Shown in pieces: positions 1 through 7,312 of a DNA stretch of 64,000 bases; the stretch's first letter is position 1, and the number at the start of each line of letters is the position of its first letter. A model generated the notes under the pieces. The model saw nothing but the letters and a program-made list of their open reading frames with translations, was not told where the DNA came from and ran no database searches. The DNA is from CAYYYJ01 sp964631205 (lineage in GTDB: Archaea > Aenigmatarchaeota > Aenigmatarchaeia > QMZP01 > JACQNV01). The position numbers were made by a program, and so were the translations under genes. The stretch spans positions 1 to 64,000 of the forward strand of contig CAZVWU010000002.1 in the NCBI GenBank assembly GCA_964631205.1, given 5' to 3'.

Positions 1-84
1 TAATCCGCCTAGGCATCCTCTAAACCCTCCTTTAACTGCCCCTTCCCTATGACCTTTATTATAGACTTCTTGACGTGTTACCAT
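1..84 (-). CDS. 5' end of a gene running off the left edge
   Basis: An open minus-strand frame starts with ATG at 84 and stays open to the first base of the window. The 28 visible residues begin MVTRQEVYNKGHREG and end in a glycine-rich, weakly hydrophobic stretch. A TATA-like element (tttaaa) lies near 121-128, about 40 nt upstream, which supports initiation here. A second in-frame-independent ATG at 16, preceded by an AGGAGG-like stretch, is an alternative start in another frame. Too little protein is visible to assign a family, so existence is plausible and function unknown. Confidence 0.4.
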   Translation of the reverse strand, partial: MVTRQEVYNKGHREGAVKGGFRGCLGGL

Positions 85-170
85 AACTGCCTGAAATGCA
101 TCTATAATATGACAGTAAACTATTTAAACCTTTGCATGGTTTGTATCTTGGAGATAGTAAATAATTTATT

Positions 171-671
171 CTATCTGGGCATGTCCCGCTGCCCGCTCTC
201 TGGCAAACTGCCATGCCTTGGCCTTGAAAGTTGACCGATCTGTTTCAGCAAAGCCATATAACCAGCCCTATCCCTCTCTAGAGATTCTATTCTTGGTCCA
301 TAACCCCTGATTTCTGCTTCTATAGTGGCAACCCTAGCTTCGTATCCGTTGATTCTTGATTCTAGGCTCCTCATGCCTTCTCTATTGTTTGTGATGTCTT
401 TTCCTTGATAAGAAATATCTTTCTTTGCGTTAGCAAGTTCCTCTCTTAATGTTCGTACTGCTTCTGTTAACGCCAGAATATCTTGTTCATTTTTATTAGC
501 TGTATCTAATGATTGCAATAACCTAGCTGCACCTTCTAGCTCTCCTTGGCTTTCTATAACAGAATATTGTTGTGGTGGTGGCGCAGGAGGCAAACTAATA
601 TCTTGGTCTAGAACTGGCTCGTCAAAGTCGTCCTTATTGGGCTTTGGTAATCTTCCAGAAGGTGATGGCAT
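171..671 (-). CDS. Hypothetical coiled-coil protein
   Basis: This encodes a soluble protein of about 166 residues. The ATG at 671 (MPSPSGRLPKP) is preferred over an upstream start at 734, because the extra N-terminus would overlap the likely promoter region. Residues 1-45 are proline-rich and disordered-looking. Residues 50-145 are rich in E, K, R, A and L with heptad-like spacing, indicating a long coiled coil. No catalytic motif or membrane segment is visible. It is divergent from the VapBC pair. The family is not recognised; a structural or scaffold role would be a guess. Confidence 0.6.
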   Translation of the reverse strand: MPSPSGRLPKPNKDDFDEPVLDQDISLPPAPPPQQYSVIESQGELEGAARLLQSLDTANKNEQDILALTEAVRTLREELANAKKDISYQGKDITNNREGMRSLESRINGYEARVATIEAEIRGYGPRIESLERDRAGYMALLKQIGQLSRPRHGSLPESGQRDMPR

Positions 672-821
672 ACTTGTCAATTTTTGGATAGTAAGTTTTA
701 TAAATTGATAGGGATTAGGGGTAGGCTGGTGCAAACAGTTTACCCTACCAGCAGCAATGTCACCATGTCTCTCCGACCAGGAGCCATAAAGAAATTGAAT
801 TTACTTTATATTTTAGTAATC

Positions 822-830
822 TTTATAAAT
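822..830 (+). promoter_or_regulatory. TATA box of the vapBC-like operon
   Basis: The sequence tttataaat lies 22-30 nt upstream of the antitoxin ATG at 852. That spacing places the transcription start at or next to the start codon, so the message is probably leaderless, as is common for first genes of archaeal operons. Confidence 0.55.
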
Positions 831-851
831 ACTAAAGTTTATAGTAATTTC

Positions 852-1097
852 ATGGGTGAAGTTATTGTGACTAGGGGAGGGCAGGTAACGCTAACAAAAG
901 ACATCAGGGAGAAGCTCCATATAGAGGAAGGCAATGTGATTATTGTAAATACTATGGGCGAGTTGATAATTGCTTCCAAAAGGAATCCGGATGTTTTTGA
1001 AAAAGGCAACTTTCTGCCTGAAAATTTTGAAAAAACACTTAGGCAAATAAAAGCTTCTCCAGAAGAGAGGCTGAAAAGATTTGGAATCATAGGCTAG
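852..1097 (+). CDS. vapB: AbrB/MazE-type antitoxin (VapB-like)
   Basis: An 81-residue protein whose N-terminal 45 residues match the AbrB/SpoVT swapped-hairpin DNA-binding fold (pattern VTRGGQVTLTKDIREKLHIEEG, then V-I-I-V and a GELIIA strand). The acidic/aromatic C-terminal tail is the part that normally wraps the toxin. The ATG at 852 is chosen because it starts directly at the AbrB domain and sits about 25 nt after a TATA box; a longer frame starting at 684 would cross that promoter. The PIN-domain toxin follows after 12 nt, the usual vapBC order. Such antitoxins repress their own operon and neutralise the nuclease. Confidence 0.88.
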   Translation: MGEVIVTRGGQVTLTKDIREKLHIEEGNVIIVNTMGELIIASKRNPDVFEKGNFLPENFEKTLRQIKASPEERLKRFGIIG

Positions 1098-1109
1098 GAA
1101 GCGGACTAT

Positions 1110-1544
1110 ATGAAGGTTCTGATTGACACATCTTTGATAGTTGATATTGACAGGCAGAAAAAAGAGACTGTAGAATTATTTAAAAAATTAGCTGTGGATG
1201 GCACAACAGAAATGGTTATCAGTGCTGTCACAGTCTCAGAAATCCTGACTGGGGCCTACCTCAAGAAAGATGTGAAAACGTCTGTGCTTACAGCAAAGGA
1301 AATTCTTAACCAGTTTATATGGATAAGCCTTGATGGCGAAGTTGCGGAAAAAACAGGTCAGCTTTTAGCTTATCTTCTTGCGGAAAAAAAGGAGATAGGG
1401 TATCAGGATACTGCAATAGCGGCAAGCTTTTTGGTTTCCCGCTCAGATTATCTTTTAACGCTTAACAAAAAGGATTTTGTTGTTTTTCCGGCGCTAAAAG
1501 ACAAGGTTTTTTCTCCTGAAGAGTTCATCCGGAAAATGTTATAG
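1110..1544 (+). CDS. vapC: PIN-domain ribonuclease toxin (VapC-like)
   Basis: A 144-residue PIN-domain protein. Conserved acidic residues are visible: Asp6 in LIDTSLIVDID, Glu in the SEILTG stretch near residue 45, and the DTAIAA and TLNKKDF motifs near residues 100 and 119, which complete the Mg2+ site. VapC toxins cleave tRNA or rRNA when freed from VapB. It is translated from the same transcript as the upstream antitoxin. Length and motif order are normal for the family, so it is probably active. The specific RNA target cannot be read from sequence. Confidence 0.9.
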   Translation: MKVLIDTSLIVDIDRQKKETVELFKKLAVDGTTEMVISAVTVSEILTGAYLKKDVKTSVLTAKEILNQFIWISLDGEVAEKTGQLLAYLLAEKKEIGYQDTAIAASFLVSRSDYLLTLNKKDFVVFPALKDKVFSPEEFIRKML

Positions 1545-1586
1545 TCAAAGAGAATAAATAAAATGCACCGGGTCAGATATACAACA

Positions 1587-2525
1587 TTATCCTAAAAGAA
1601 GCAGCGTCACCATGTCCCTTAAGCCCGGAGCCAACCCTAAAATGATTACAGCGACTTTCAGGAAATTGCGCATCCTTGGATTGTCGATTTCTTTGTTAAA
1701 GACCCAGAGGACAGGGATCACCACAACCGGCTTGAGGATGAAAAAAGACCATGTTCCAAGAGAGCCGAAAAAAAGGCGGGGCACAACATGCTGTTCTACA
1801 AACCCGTAAGCGGCAAGGGCCCAGAAAGTGGCTGCCGCATCAAGGAAGTGCGCGCCGAGGATGCCTGAGCTCTGGTAGTTGAAAAATTCTTTTAATTTTG
1901 GCATGCTCTTTACAAAATAGGAAACTCCAAAAAATATTCCTGTAAGGCCCGCTGCTGTCGGGATTATTAAAAACAAAGGGTATAGAGATTTTATTGGCAG
2001 GCTGATTATTGCTCCGGCTAAAATCAAAAAACCTGTCAAAAACATTGTTTTCCAGTATGGGACATTTTTTTTCTTTTGGATAAAATAGCTGATTAATAAA
2101 ACAATTGTCGCTAAGGCTGCTGTTATAAGGTAGCTTCCGGGGGTCACAAACCATGTTATTATCGAACTGTATAGGCTGGATATTCCTGGTATTGGGAGGG
2201 TTGAAGAAAGATGGGCGTTTGCCTGGTTATATACCGCGCCCAGATTATGAGAAAGGTCAGTCAAAAAAAGCGGGTTGGATTTTATGTCGAGGGGTATTGT
2301 TCCAAAAACAAAATCGCGGATCGCGCGTGTCACAGGCGCCCAGACAACAAAAGGCAGGATTGCAAGAAGGAATTTCTTGTCTATATTGATTTTTAATTTT
2401 TCCAGAAGCTTGTATACAAGTACGACGCCTATAATAAGTATCGCCCCGTACGCTATTGTGTTGTAAGGGTTGAACCAGCCGTTCTGGATTATTGGCGCGA
2501 CAAAATTCTCTTCAAAAAATCCCAT
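1587..2525 (-). CDS. DUF63 family integral membrane protein
   Basis: A 312-residue polytopic protein with about eight hydrophobic segments. The N-terminal pattern (NPYNTIAYGAIL, then a charged KLKINIDKK loop and a VTRAIRD motif) matches the archaeal DUF63 family, a conserved membrane family of unknown function. It starts at 2525 and is divergent from a GT2 gene at 2580. The short gap contains an A/T-rich, nearly symmetrical TATA-like stretch around 2540-2552 that may serve both genes. The cellular role is unknown; the family assignment is fairly secure. Confidence 0.82.
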   Translation of the reverse strand: MGFFEENFVAPIIQNGWFNPYNTIAYGAILIIGVVLVYKLLEKLKINIDKKFLLAILPFVVWAPVTRAIRDFVFGTIPLDIKSNPLFLTDLSHNLGAVYNQANAHLSSTLPIPGISSLYSSIITWFVTPGSYLITAALATIVLLISYFIQKKKNVPYWKTMFLTGFLILAGAIISLPIKSLYPLFLIIPTAAGLTGIFFGVSYFVKSMPKLKEFFNYQSSGILGAHFLDAAATFWALAAYGFVEQHVVPRLFFGSLGTWSFFILKPVVVIPVLWVFNKEIDNPRMRNFLKVAVIILGLAPGLRDMVTLLLLG

Positions 2526-2579
2526 CTGTATATTTTGTTTGTTTATTTAAAAATAGAGAGCTTAATAGGTTATAGTGTT

Positions 2580-3563
2580 ATGGATGTCTCGATTGTAGTT
2601 CCTGCATTCAATGAGGAAAAGAATATAGAACGTTCAATAACCTCTTTGCTTAACCAAGACTTCAAAGGAAAATACGAGATAATTGTCGTCAATGACGGCT
2701 CAACAGACAATACAGAAAAAACAGTGAAAGAAATAATTAAAAAATCCGAAAATAAAATTAAACTGCTTAACCAGCCAAATCAGGGCCCTGCAGCAGCCAG
2801 AAATGCAGGCGCAAAGATTGCAAAAGGAAAAATAGTTTTGTTCACTGATTCTGATTGTGTTGTTGAAAAGGGCTGGATAAAAGAGATGGTTGAGCCTTTC
2901 AAAAACAAGGAAGTAGTCGGGGTTCAAGGAAGATACAAAATATACAATAAAGAAAGCCTGGTTGCAAGGTTTGTGCAGTATGAGATAGAGGAGCGATACC
3001 AGCGGATGGAGAAGCAGAAGTATATTGATTTTATAGGGTCGTACTCTGCTGGTTATAGAAAGGATGTTTTCTTGAAGTTTGGCGGTTTTGATACATCTTT
3101 TAAAAAAGCTTCAGGGGAGGATCCTGAAATTTCCTACAGGATCGCGGATAAGGGGATGAAAATGGTTTTTGCGCCAAAGGCGGTTGTTTACCACTCGCAT
3201 CCTGACACGCTGAAAAGGTATTTGAAAATGAAATATGGGAGAGGTTATTGGGGCGAGCTGCTGTACAAAAAGCACCCTGAAAAAAGGTTTGGCCAGTCTT
3301 ACAATTCCATCTATTATTTTTTGCATATCATGGCGACGTGCCTTTTGAGCCTTCTATTTGTTGTTTCGCTGCCATTCAGCGCTTTGTTCTCAAAAGCGGC
3401 AATCCTTTTGCTTATACTTTTGTCACTCCCTTCAACGCTTTATATTGCAAAATTTGAGAAAAAGTTTTTATTCATAGGGCCCTTATTCATCAATTTAAGG
3501 AATCTGGCAATAGGGTACGGGGTATTTGTTGCTAAAATTAAAAATTTAGGCAATAAAGCTTAA
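2580..3563 (+). CDS. Family 2 glycosyltransferase with C-terminal membrane segments
   Basis: A 327-residue inverting GT-A glycosyltransferase. Residues 1-10 (MDVSIVVPAFNEE) are the nucleotide-sugar binding start of GT2 enzymes. A VVNDGSTDNT motif and a TDSD (DxD-like) metal site near residue 95 follow, then an acceptor-side GEDPEISYRI motif near residue 180. Two or three hydrophobic helices after about residue 245 anchor it in the membrane. The ATG at 2580 is preferred over 2535, since the GT2 fold begins there and a TATA-like stretch lies about 30 nt upstream. Donor and acceptor are unknown. Confidence 0.88.
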   Translation: MDVSIVVPAFNEEKNIERSITSLLNQDFKGKYEIIVVNDGSTDNTEKTVKEIIKKSENKIKLLNQPNQGPAAARNAGAKIAKGKIVLFTDSDCVVEKGWIKEMVEPFKNKEVVGVQGRYKIYNKESLVARFVQYEIEERYQRMEKQKYIDFIGSYSAGYRKDVFLKFGGFDTSFKKASGEDPEISYRIADKGMKMVFAPKAVVYHSHPDTLKRYLKMKYGRGYWGELLYKKHPEKRFGQSYNSIYYFLHIMATCLLSLLFVVSLPFSALFSKAAILLLILLSLPSTLYIAKFEKKFLFIGPLFINLRNLAIGYGVFVAKIKNLGNKA

Positions 3564-3567
3564 CGCA

Positions 3568-3897
3568 TTATTCTGGATAATCGACCTTTTCGCCCTCTTC
3601 GGTTGGGACTTCTTCCTGCTCCCGCACCTTAGACATTTTTGAAATCTCAGAGCTCATGTACGTATACAGCCTCTTGACCCTTTTGTCAAGGAGGTCTATT
3701 GTCTGTAGCGTGACTTTGTTTAGCTCTATCAACTCTGTCATTTTTTCAAGCACTTCTGAGAAGGTCAAGCCATTAGAAGGAGGCTGTATCTTTGGAGGCT
3801 GCTGTTCTTGCTCTGCAGAGCATAGCCTTATTATTTGGTTGGCTGTTTTCTGGTTTTCTTTCAGGTATTCCAGGAGGCTTTCAACTTTTGAATCCAT
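3568..3897 (-). CDS. Small hypothetical protein, helical
   Basis: A 109-residue protein with an N-terminal helix (MDSKVESLLEYLKENQKT), a proline/glutamine linker near residues 30-45, a longer helix with leucine/isoleucine periodicity (residues 46-90) and an acidic tail. It ends 4 nt from the convergent GT2 gene. A TATA-like tttatattt lies about 25-34 nt upstream of the start. No family is recognised. The two-helix pattern suggests self-association, which is inference only. Confidence 0.6.
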   Translation of the reverse strand: MDSKVESLLEYLKENQKTANQIIRLCSAEQEQQPPKIQPPSNGLTFSEVLEKMTELIELNKVTLQTIDLLDKRVKRLYTYMSSEISKMSKVREQEEVPTEEGEKVDYPE

Positions 3898-3974
3898 AAT
3901 ATTATCTATACTGGTAAGAAATATAAATCTGATGCCTTAGGCTGACCGAAATCTTATCGGCCAAAAAATAAAAG

Positions 3975-5621
3975 TTACTCGCCGCCCATCCCGTCAGGCA
4001 TCCCGCCTGGCATTGGGGGTCCGCCCCTTGAGGCTGCTGCAGAAATCATGTCGTCTATCCTTAAAATAAGCTCTGCAACCTCTGTTGCTGATTTCAATGC
4101 CTGCAATTTTATTTTCAAGGGTTCGATGACCCCTGCTTTCAGCATGTCAACCGGCTGTTCTGTAAATACATCCAAGCCCATGTTTGGGTTTTTGTCATGC
4201 TCTGCCCTCAACTGGGCAAGCTTGTCTATTGCATCCAATCCCGCATTCTCTGCAAGGCTTCTTGGGATTATCTCCATTGCATTTGCGTAAGCAAGTATTG
4301 CAAGCTGTTCCTTCCCTTTGAACTTGTCAGCGTATTTCCTCAACTCTTTTGAAACCTCTATTTCAGGCGCCCCGCCTCCAGGGACTATCTTCCCGAGCTC
4401 CAAGGCTGATGCGAGGCCTTTTACAGCATCTGTCATTCCCCTCTCTATTTCATCAACAACATGCTCTGTGCCACCTCTCAACAGGATTGTGACTGCTTTT
4501 GGGTCTTTGCACTTTTCAACAAATAACATCTGGTCGCCTGCTATCTTTTTCTCCTGCACCAAACCTGCATACCCAAGATCAGCTGAAGTCAGGTCGTTCA
4601 GGCTTGTCACTATCTTTCCGCCTGTAGCGCGCGCAAGGTTTTCAAGATCAGATTTCTTTACCCTTCTTGCGGCGATTATCCCTTTCTTTGCAAGGTAATG
4701 TTGGACCATATCGTCTATGCCTTTCTGGCAGAGCACTACATTCGCGCCTGAGTTGATAACCTTGTCGGCCATCTGCTTAAGCATCCTTTCCTCATTGTCA
4801 AGGAAGGCCTGTATCTTGTCAGGAGAGTCTATGTTTATTTTTGCATCATTTTCAAGGGTCTTGATTTCCAGTGCCGCATCAAGCAGCGCTATCTTCGCCT
4901 TTTCAAGCGATTTTGGCATTCCTGGATGGACGATTTCCTTGTCTATCACAATCCCGTCAATTAAGATGCTCTCCTGTATTGAGCCACCTTTTTTCTTTTC
5001 AAGTTTTACGTTTTCGCTGTCTATTTTAATTCCGCTTGGGCTTTCTTCAGCGACTTTTTTAATTGCCGACACTGCAATTTTTGACAAGTCCTCGCCTGCC
5101 CGTTCTGCTGATTTGCCTGTCATTGCAGTTGTTGCTATCTGTATCAGTAAAGCATCGTCTTTTAATGTTATTGGTTTTGACATTGCCTGCAAAACTTCGA
5201 GTGCCCTTTCCTTTGCCAGCCTGAAGCCTTTTGTTATGACAGTGGGATGTATTTCTTCATCAAGCAGCTCGCCTGCTTTTTTCAGGAGTTCGCCGGAGAT
5301 TACCACAGCTGTTGTTGTTCCATCTCCAACTTCCTGGTCCTGTGTTTTTGCAATCTCAACCATCATCTTTGCTGCAGGATGCTCGATCTGCATATTTTCA
5401 AGTATTGTTGCGCCGTCGTTTGTTATTGTGATGTCGCCAAGAGAATCAACAAGCATCTTGTCCATGCCTTTTGGACCTAATGTTGTCCGCACTGCATCAG
5501 CCACAGCTTTCGCAGCTTCAATATTATTTTTCTGGGCATCCCTTCCTTTATTCCTGAGTGTGCCTTCAGGCAAAATCAATATCGGCTGTCCGCCTAAACT
5601 GCCTATTTGCGCTTGCACCAT
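3975..5621 (-). CDS. thsA: Thermosome subunit (group II chaperonin)
   Basis: A 548-residue subunit of the archaeal ATP-driven chaperonin, which forms double rings with a built-in lid and folds cytosolic proteins. Visible motifs include the GPKGMDKM nucleotide-site motif near residue 48, NDGATIL, GDGTTTAV near residue 95 and the EVGDGT aspartate, followed by a helical-protrusion apical domain in mid-protein. A GGMPDGMGG tail projects into the cavity. Length is normal for the family. The gene is monocistronic, with an A/T-rich promoter region upstream of 5621. Only one subunit gene is in the window, so homo- or hetero-oligomers cannot be decided. Confidence 0.97.
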   Translation of the reverse strand: MVQAQIGSLGGQPILILPEGTLRNKGRDAQKNNIEAAKAVADAVRTTLGPKGMDKMLVDSLGDITITNDGATILENMQIEHPAAKMMVEIAKTQDQEVGDGTTTAVVISGELLKKAGELLDEEIHPTVITKGFRLAKERALEVLQAMSKPITLKDDALLIQIATTAMTGKSAERAGEDLSKIAVSAIKKVAEESPSGIKIDSENVKLEKKKGGSIQESILIDGIVIDKEIVHPGMPKSLEKAKIALLDAALEIKTLENDAKINIDSPDKIQAFLDNEERMLKQMADKVINSGANVVLCQKGIDDMVQHYLAKKGIIAARRVKKSDLENLARATGGKIVTSLNDLTSADLGYAGLVQEKKIAGDQMLFVEKCKDPKAVTILLRGGTEHVVDEIERGMTDAVKGLASALELGKIVPGGGAPEIEVSKELRKYADKFKGKEQLAILAYANAMEIIPRSLAENAGLDAIDKLAQLRAEHDKNPNMGLDVFTEQPVDMLKAGVIEPLKIKLQALKSATEVAELILRIDDMISAAASRGGPPMPGGMPDGMGGE

Positions 5622-5715
5622 ATTTATCGCCTAAATTAAAGTATTTTTCACGCCTTAAAAACGGATAAGTAATATTGTGGTTAAAGCATTTAAGCTTTTC
5701 GGGAAATTGAGAATG

Positions 5716-5745
5716 ATATAACAGTGTGATATATATCATATTTCC
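5716..5745. repeat. 30-bp direct repeat, copy 1 (left of the fic gene)
   Basis: The 19-mer ATATAACAGTGTGATATAT (5716-5734) recurs exactly at 6922-6940, and the 10-mer TCATATTTCC (5736-5745) recurs at 6958-6967. In copy 2 the two blocks are separated by the 3' exon of the tRNA; here they are joined by a single base. The 19-mer is also an imperfect palindrome (ATATAACA-G-TGTGATAT). The rest of the gap, 5746-5853, holds two small hairpins (CCCC-TGTT-GGGG near 5811, and one near 5757) but no recognisable gene. Confidence 0.75.
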
Positions 5746-5853
5746 AGCTCAAGCTTTTTCCAAACAGGCTTTGGAGAGGGTCTGGTTGTTGGCCTAAAGG
5801 AACTTATCCCCTGTTGGGGTTAGTGAATGCATACCTCTGTCCTGTAACAGCTG

Positions 5854-6810
5854 TCAGGCGTATTTCGCATAAATCTCAAAGAAATTTCTGTATGTTTTTT
5901 TGAACTTTTCAAGGAAAAACCTTTCTATCTTGCTATAATGGCTGTTGTCAGCGGCTTCCAAACAGTTAAAATATGCTGTTCTGGATGTTTTTCTTACAAT
6001 CAACGGCGGATAGCCTTTATTCACCAGTATTGCATTCACTAGAAACCTTCCTGTCCTCCCATTTCCGTCTTCAAATGGGTGGATTTTTTCGAATCTTGAA
6101 TGGAAAATGGCGGCTGCCTGAAGGGGGTGCATCTTTCCGATGTTGCGGCCATACCAGCTGATAAGTTTTGACATCTCAGGATAAACTTTCTCCGGCGAGG
6201 TTGTCTCCAGCCTTTTGCCAAGAAGAAAATTCGGGAGTTTTTTATATCCCTGCCTCGTATCTATGTCTTTCGTCAGGAGCGCATGCATTTTTATTATGCT
6301 CCGATGGTCTACACTAAACTTTCCAGCCAGAAGAAGGTCTAAAACCCTTCTTGAGTTCCTGGTTTCATATATTTCCCTCAAATCCTTGCCTTTAATGGAC
6401 GTTTTGTCAAAAATAACTATTGCCACGTCTTTCAGCGTAAGGGAATTCCCTTCCAGGGCGTTTGATTCGTATGTAAAATTGAGGATGAACCTGTCAAAGA
6501 TGTCCTTTTTTTGTTCTTTCTTGAGTTTTTTCAGGAGGCGTTTGTAATCTACTCTTGTCGCCTCGATTTTTTTAATCTCTTCTTCTGTGAATATGCTGCC
6601 TGCAGTGAAGGTTTTCAATGCCCACAGGATATTCGCTTCCTTTTCCTTTTCCAGAAAATAGCCGGAATATTTCTTTTCCAGTTTCTTCTGGCTGCCGCCC
6701 TCTTTGACCAATTTAGCCAGTTTTCTAACAGACCCATCAGGAAGCCTGACAGACTTTACAAGGTAAGTGTACTCTTTCCCGTTTATCCTTTTCCTAGAAA
6801 CATGGACCAT
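5854..6810 (-). CDS. Fic-domain protein (predicted AMPylator/deAMPylator, class II)
   Basis: A 318-residue Fic family protein. The catalytic loop HPFEDGNGRTGR is intact at about residues 244-255; its His and acidic residue support transfer of AMP (or another phosphoryl-containing group) onto protein hydroxyls. An inhibitory-helix motif SNALEG ((S/T)xxxE(G/N)) is visible at about residues 116-121, upstream of the core, the arrangement of self-inhibited class II Fic enzymes. The first 45 residues form a basic beta-rich extension that could bind DNA or a partner. It is a single-gene unit whose promoter carries two inverted repeats, and it lies between the two copies of a direct repeat. The target protein is unknown. 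Confidence 0.92.
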   Translation of the reverse strand: MVHVSRKRINGKEYTYLVKSVRLPDGSVRKLAKLVKEGGSQKKLEKKYSGYFLEKEKEANILWALKTFTAGSIFTEEEIKKIEATRVDYKRLLKKLKKEQKKDIFDRFILNFTYESNALEGNSLTLKDVAIVIFDKTSIKGKDLREIYETRNSRRVLDLLLAGKFSVDHRSIIKMHALLTKDIDTRQGYKKLPNFLLGKRLETTSPEKVYPEMSKLISWYGRNIGKMHPLQAAAIFHSRFEKIHPFEDGNGRTGRFLVNAILVNKGYPPLIVRKTSRTAYFNCLEAADNSHYSKIERFFLEKFKKTYRNFFEIYAKYA

Positions 6811-6819
6811 AAGGGATTT

Positions 6820-6845
6820 GGGGCAGGATAGCCTGTTTCTGCCCC
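6820..6845 (-). promoter_or_regulatory. 5'-leader hairpin of the fic gene
   Basis: Arms GGGGCAG (6820-6826) and CTGCCCC (6839-6845) are perfectly complementary with a 12-nt loop. The hairpin lies in the predicted leader, 9 nt before the fic start codon, where it could restrict ribosome access. This is read directly from the sequence; the regulatory role is inference. Confidence 0.5.
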
Positions 6846-6853
6846 AATTATAT

Positions 6854-6896
6854 TTAACCCCACAGATATTTAAACCTTCATTTTTTGTGGGGTTAA
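6854..6896 (-). promoter_or_regulatory. fic promoter: TATA box enclosed by an 11-bp inverted repeat
   Basis: Perfect 11-bp arms TTAACCCCACA (6854-6864) and TGTGGGGTTAA (6886-6896) flank the TATA-like gtttaaatatc at 6865-6875. A dimeric repressor bound to these arms would cover the TATA box. The fic start codon is about 55 nt further on, after the leader hairpin. Operator function is inferred from geometry. Confidence 0.5.
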
Positions 6897-6921
6897 GGGG
6901 TTCGGCAAATACTGTAAATTA

Positions 6922-6967
6922 ATATAACAGTGTGATATATGGGCCCGCTGGGGTTTTCATATTTCCA
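6922..6967. repeat. Direct repeat, copy 2, interrupted by the tRNA 3' exon
   Basis: The 19-mer block (6922-6940) and the 10-mer block (6958-6967) of the 5716-5745 repeat occur here separated by 17 nt. That separator is essentially the last exon of the tRNA gene (its 3' T-stem strand and acceptor strand). The arrangement looks like one locus with, and one without, the tRNA end. Confidence 0.7.
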
Positions 6968-7254
6968 TAACCCAAATTTATTTTTGTAAATGTTTTCTCT
7001 TTGGGTTATAAGGCTTTCTCGATTCCAATTGGACACTGATCTGAAGATCAGTGTCGTCCCTTTAAAGAGAAAGGGTATAAATCGAACCCAGGACCACCTG
7101 CATTTACGCAATGCAGATTTATTCATGGACTAGAAGTTTGACTTCAATAAAATCCATGTGCCTTATAAGACAGGTGCTCTACCATTGCTCGTCTTTTTCC
7201 GGGGCGCGCTTTTTTTGATTTATGAACCGAAAAAGGGCGCTGAGCCACGGGCCC
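6940..7254 (-). tRNA. tRNA-Ile (anticodon UAU) with three intron-like inserts
   Basis: Four exons join into a fully canonical 75-nt tRNA: 7254-7239, 7186-7163, 7101-7081 and 6953-6940. The acceptor stem GGGCCCG/CGGGCCC is perfect with discriminator A73. U8, A14, G18-G19, the D-stem GCTC/GAGC, anticodon stem CCTGT/GCAGG, loop CTTATAA, a 5-nt variable loop, the T-stem CTGGG/CCCAG and T-loop TTCGATC are all in place. The inserts lie in the D-loop (52 nt, 7238-7187), after position 38 of the anticodon loop (61 nt, 7162-7102) and in the T-loop between 59 and 60 (127 nt, 7080-6954). The middle insert can form a bulge-helix-bulge-like junction (TTAT against GTAA, then GCA against TGC). The exact ends of inserts 1 and 3 are the best fit, not proven. 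Anticodon UAU reads AUA. Confidence 0.85.
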
Positions 7255-7279
7255 ATAAGACTAATATAACAAGACCAGA

Positions 7280-7289
7280 TTTAAATAAA
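7280..7289 (-). promoter_or_regulatory. TATA box of the tRNA gene
   Basis: The sequence tttaaataaa sits 26-35 nt upstream of the tRNA 5' end on the minus strand, the normal archaeal spacing for a transcript starting at or near the mature end. Confidence 0.55.
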
Positions 7290-7312
7290 GTATTCTAGTT
7301 CTTTTGGAAGAA

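Noticed and set aside
684..851. N-terminal extension of the antitoxin to 684
   Set aside because: The extra residues precede the AbrB fold and cross the TATA box at 822-830.
4717..5634. Long plus-strand frame (305 codons) opposite the thermosome gene
   Set aside because: It is low-complexity Ser/Ile/Phe-rich, has no motif and lies fully antisense to an unmistakable chaperonin gene; an antisense shadow.
5746..5853. A small structured RNA downstream of fic
   Set aside because: Two short hairpins exist, but no C/D or H/ACA box pattern or promoter could be identified with confidence.
6893..7126. 77-codon minus-strand frame across the tRNA
   Set aside because: It runs through tRNA exons and inserts with no ribosome site and no family; the RNA gene explains the sequence.
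7160..7180. Reading the tRNA anticodon as CUU (Lys)
   Set aside because: A CACCT/AGGTG stem would allow it, but it would take a base from the D-stem and leave a 3-nt variable loop; only the UAU register gives all arms normal lengths.
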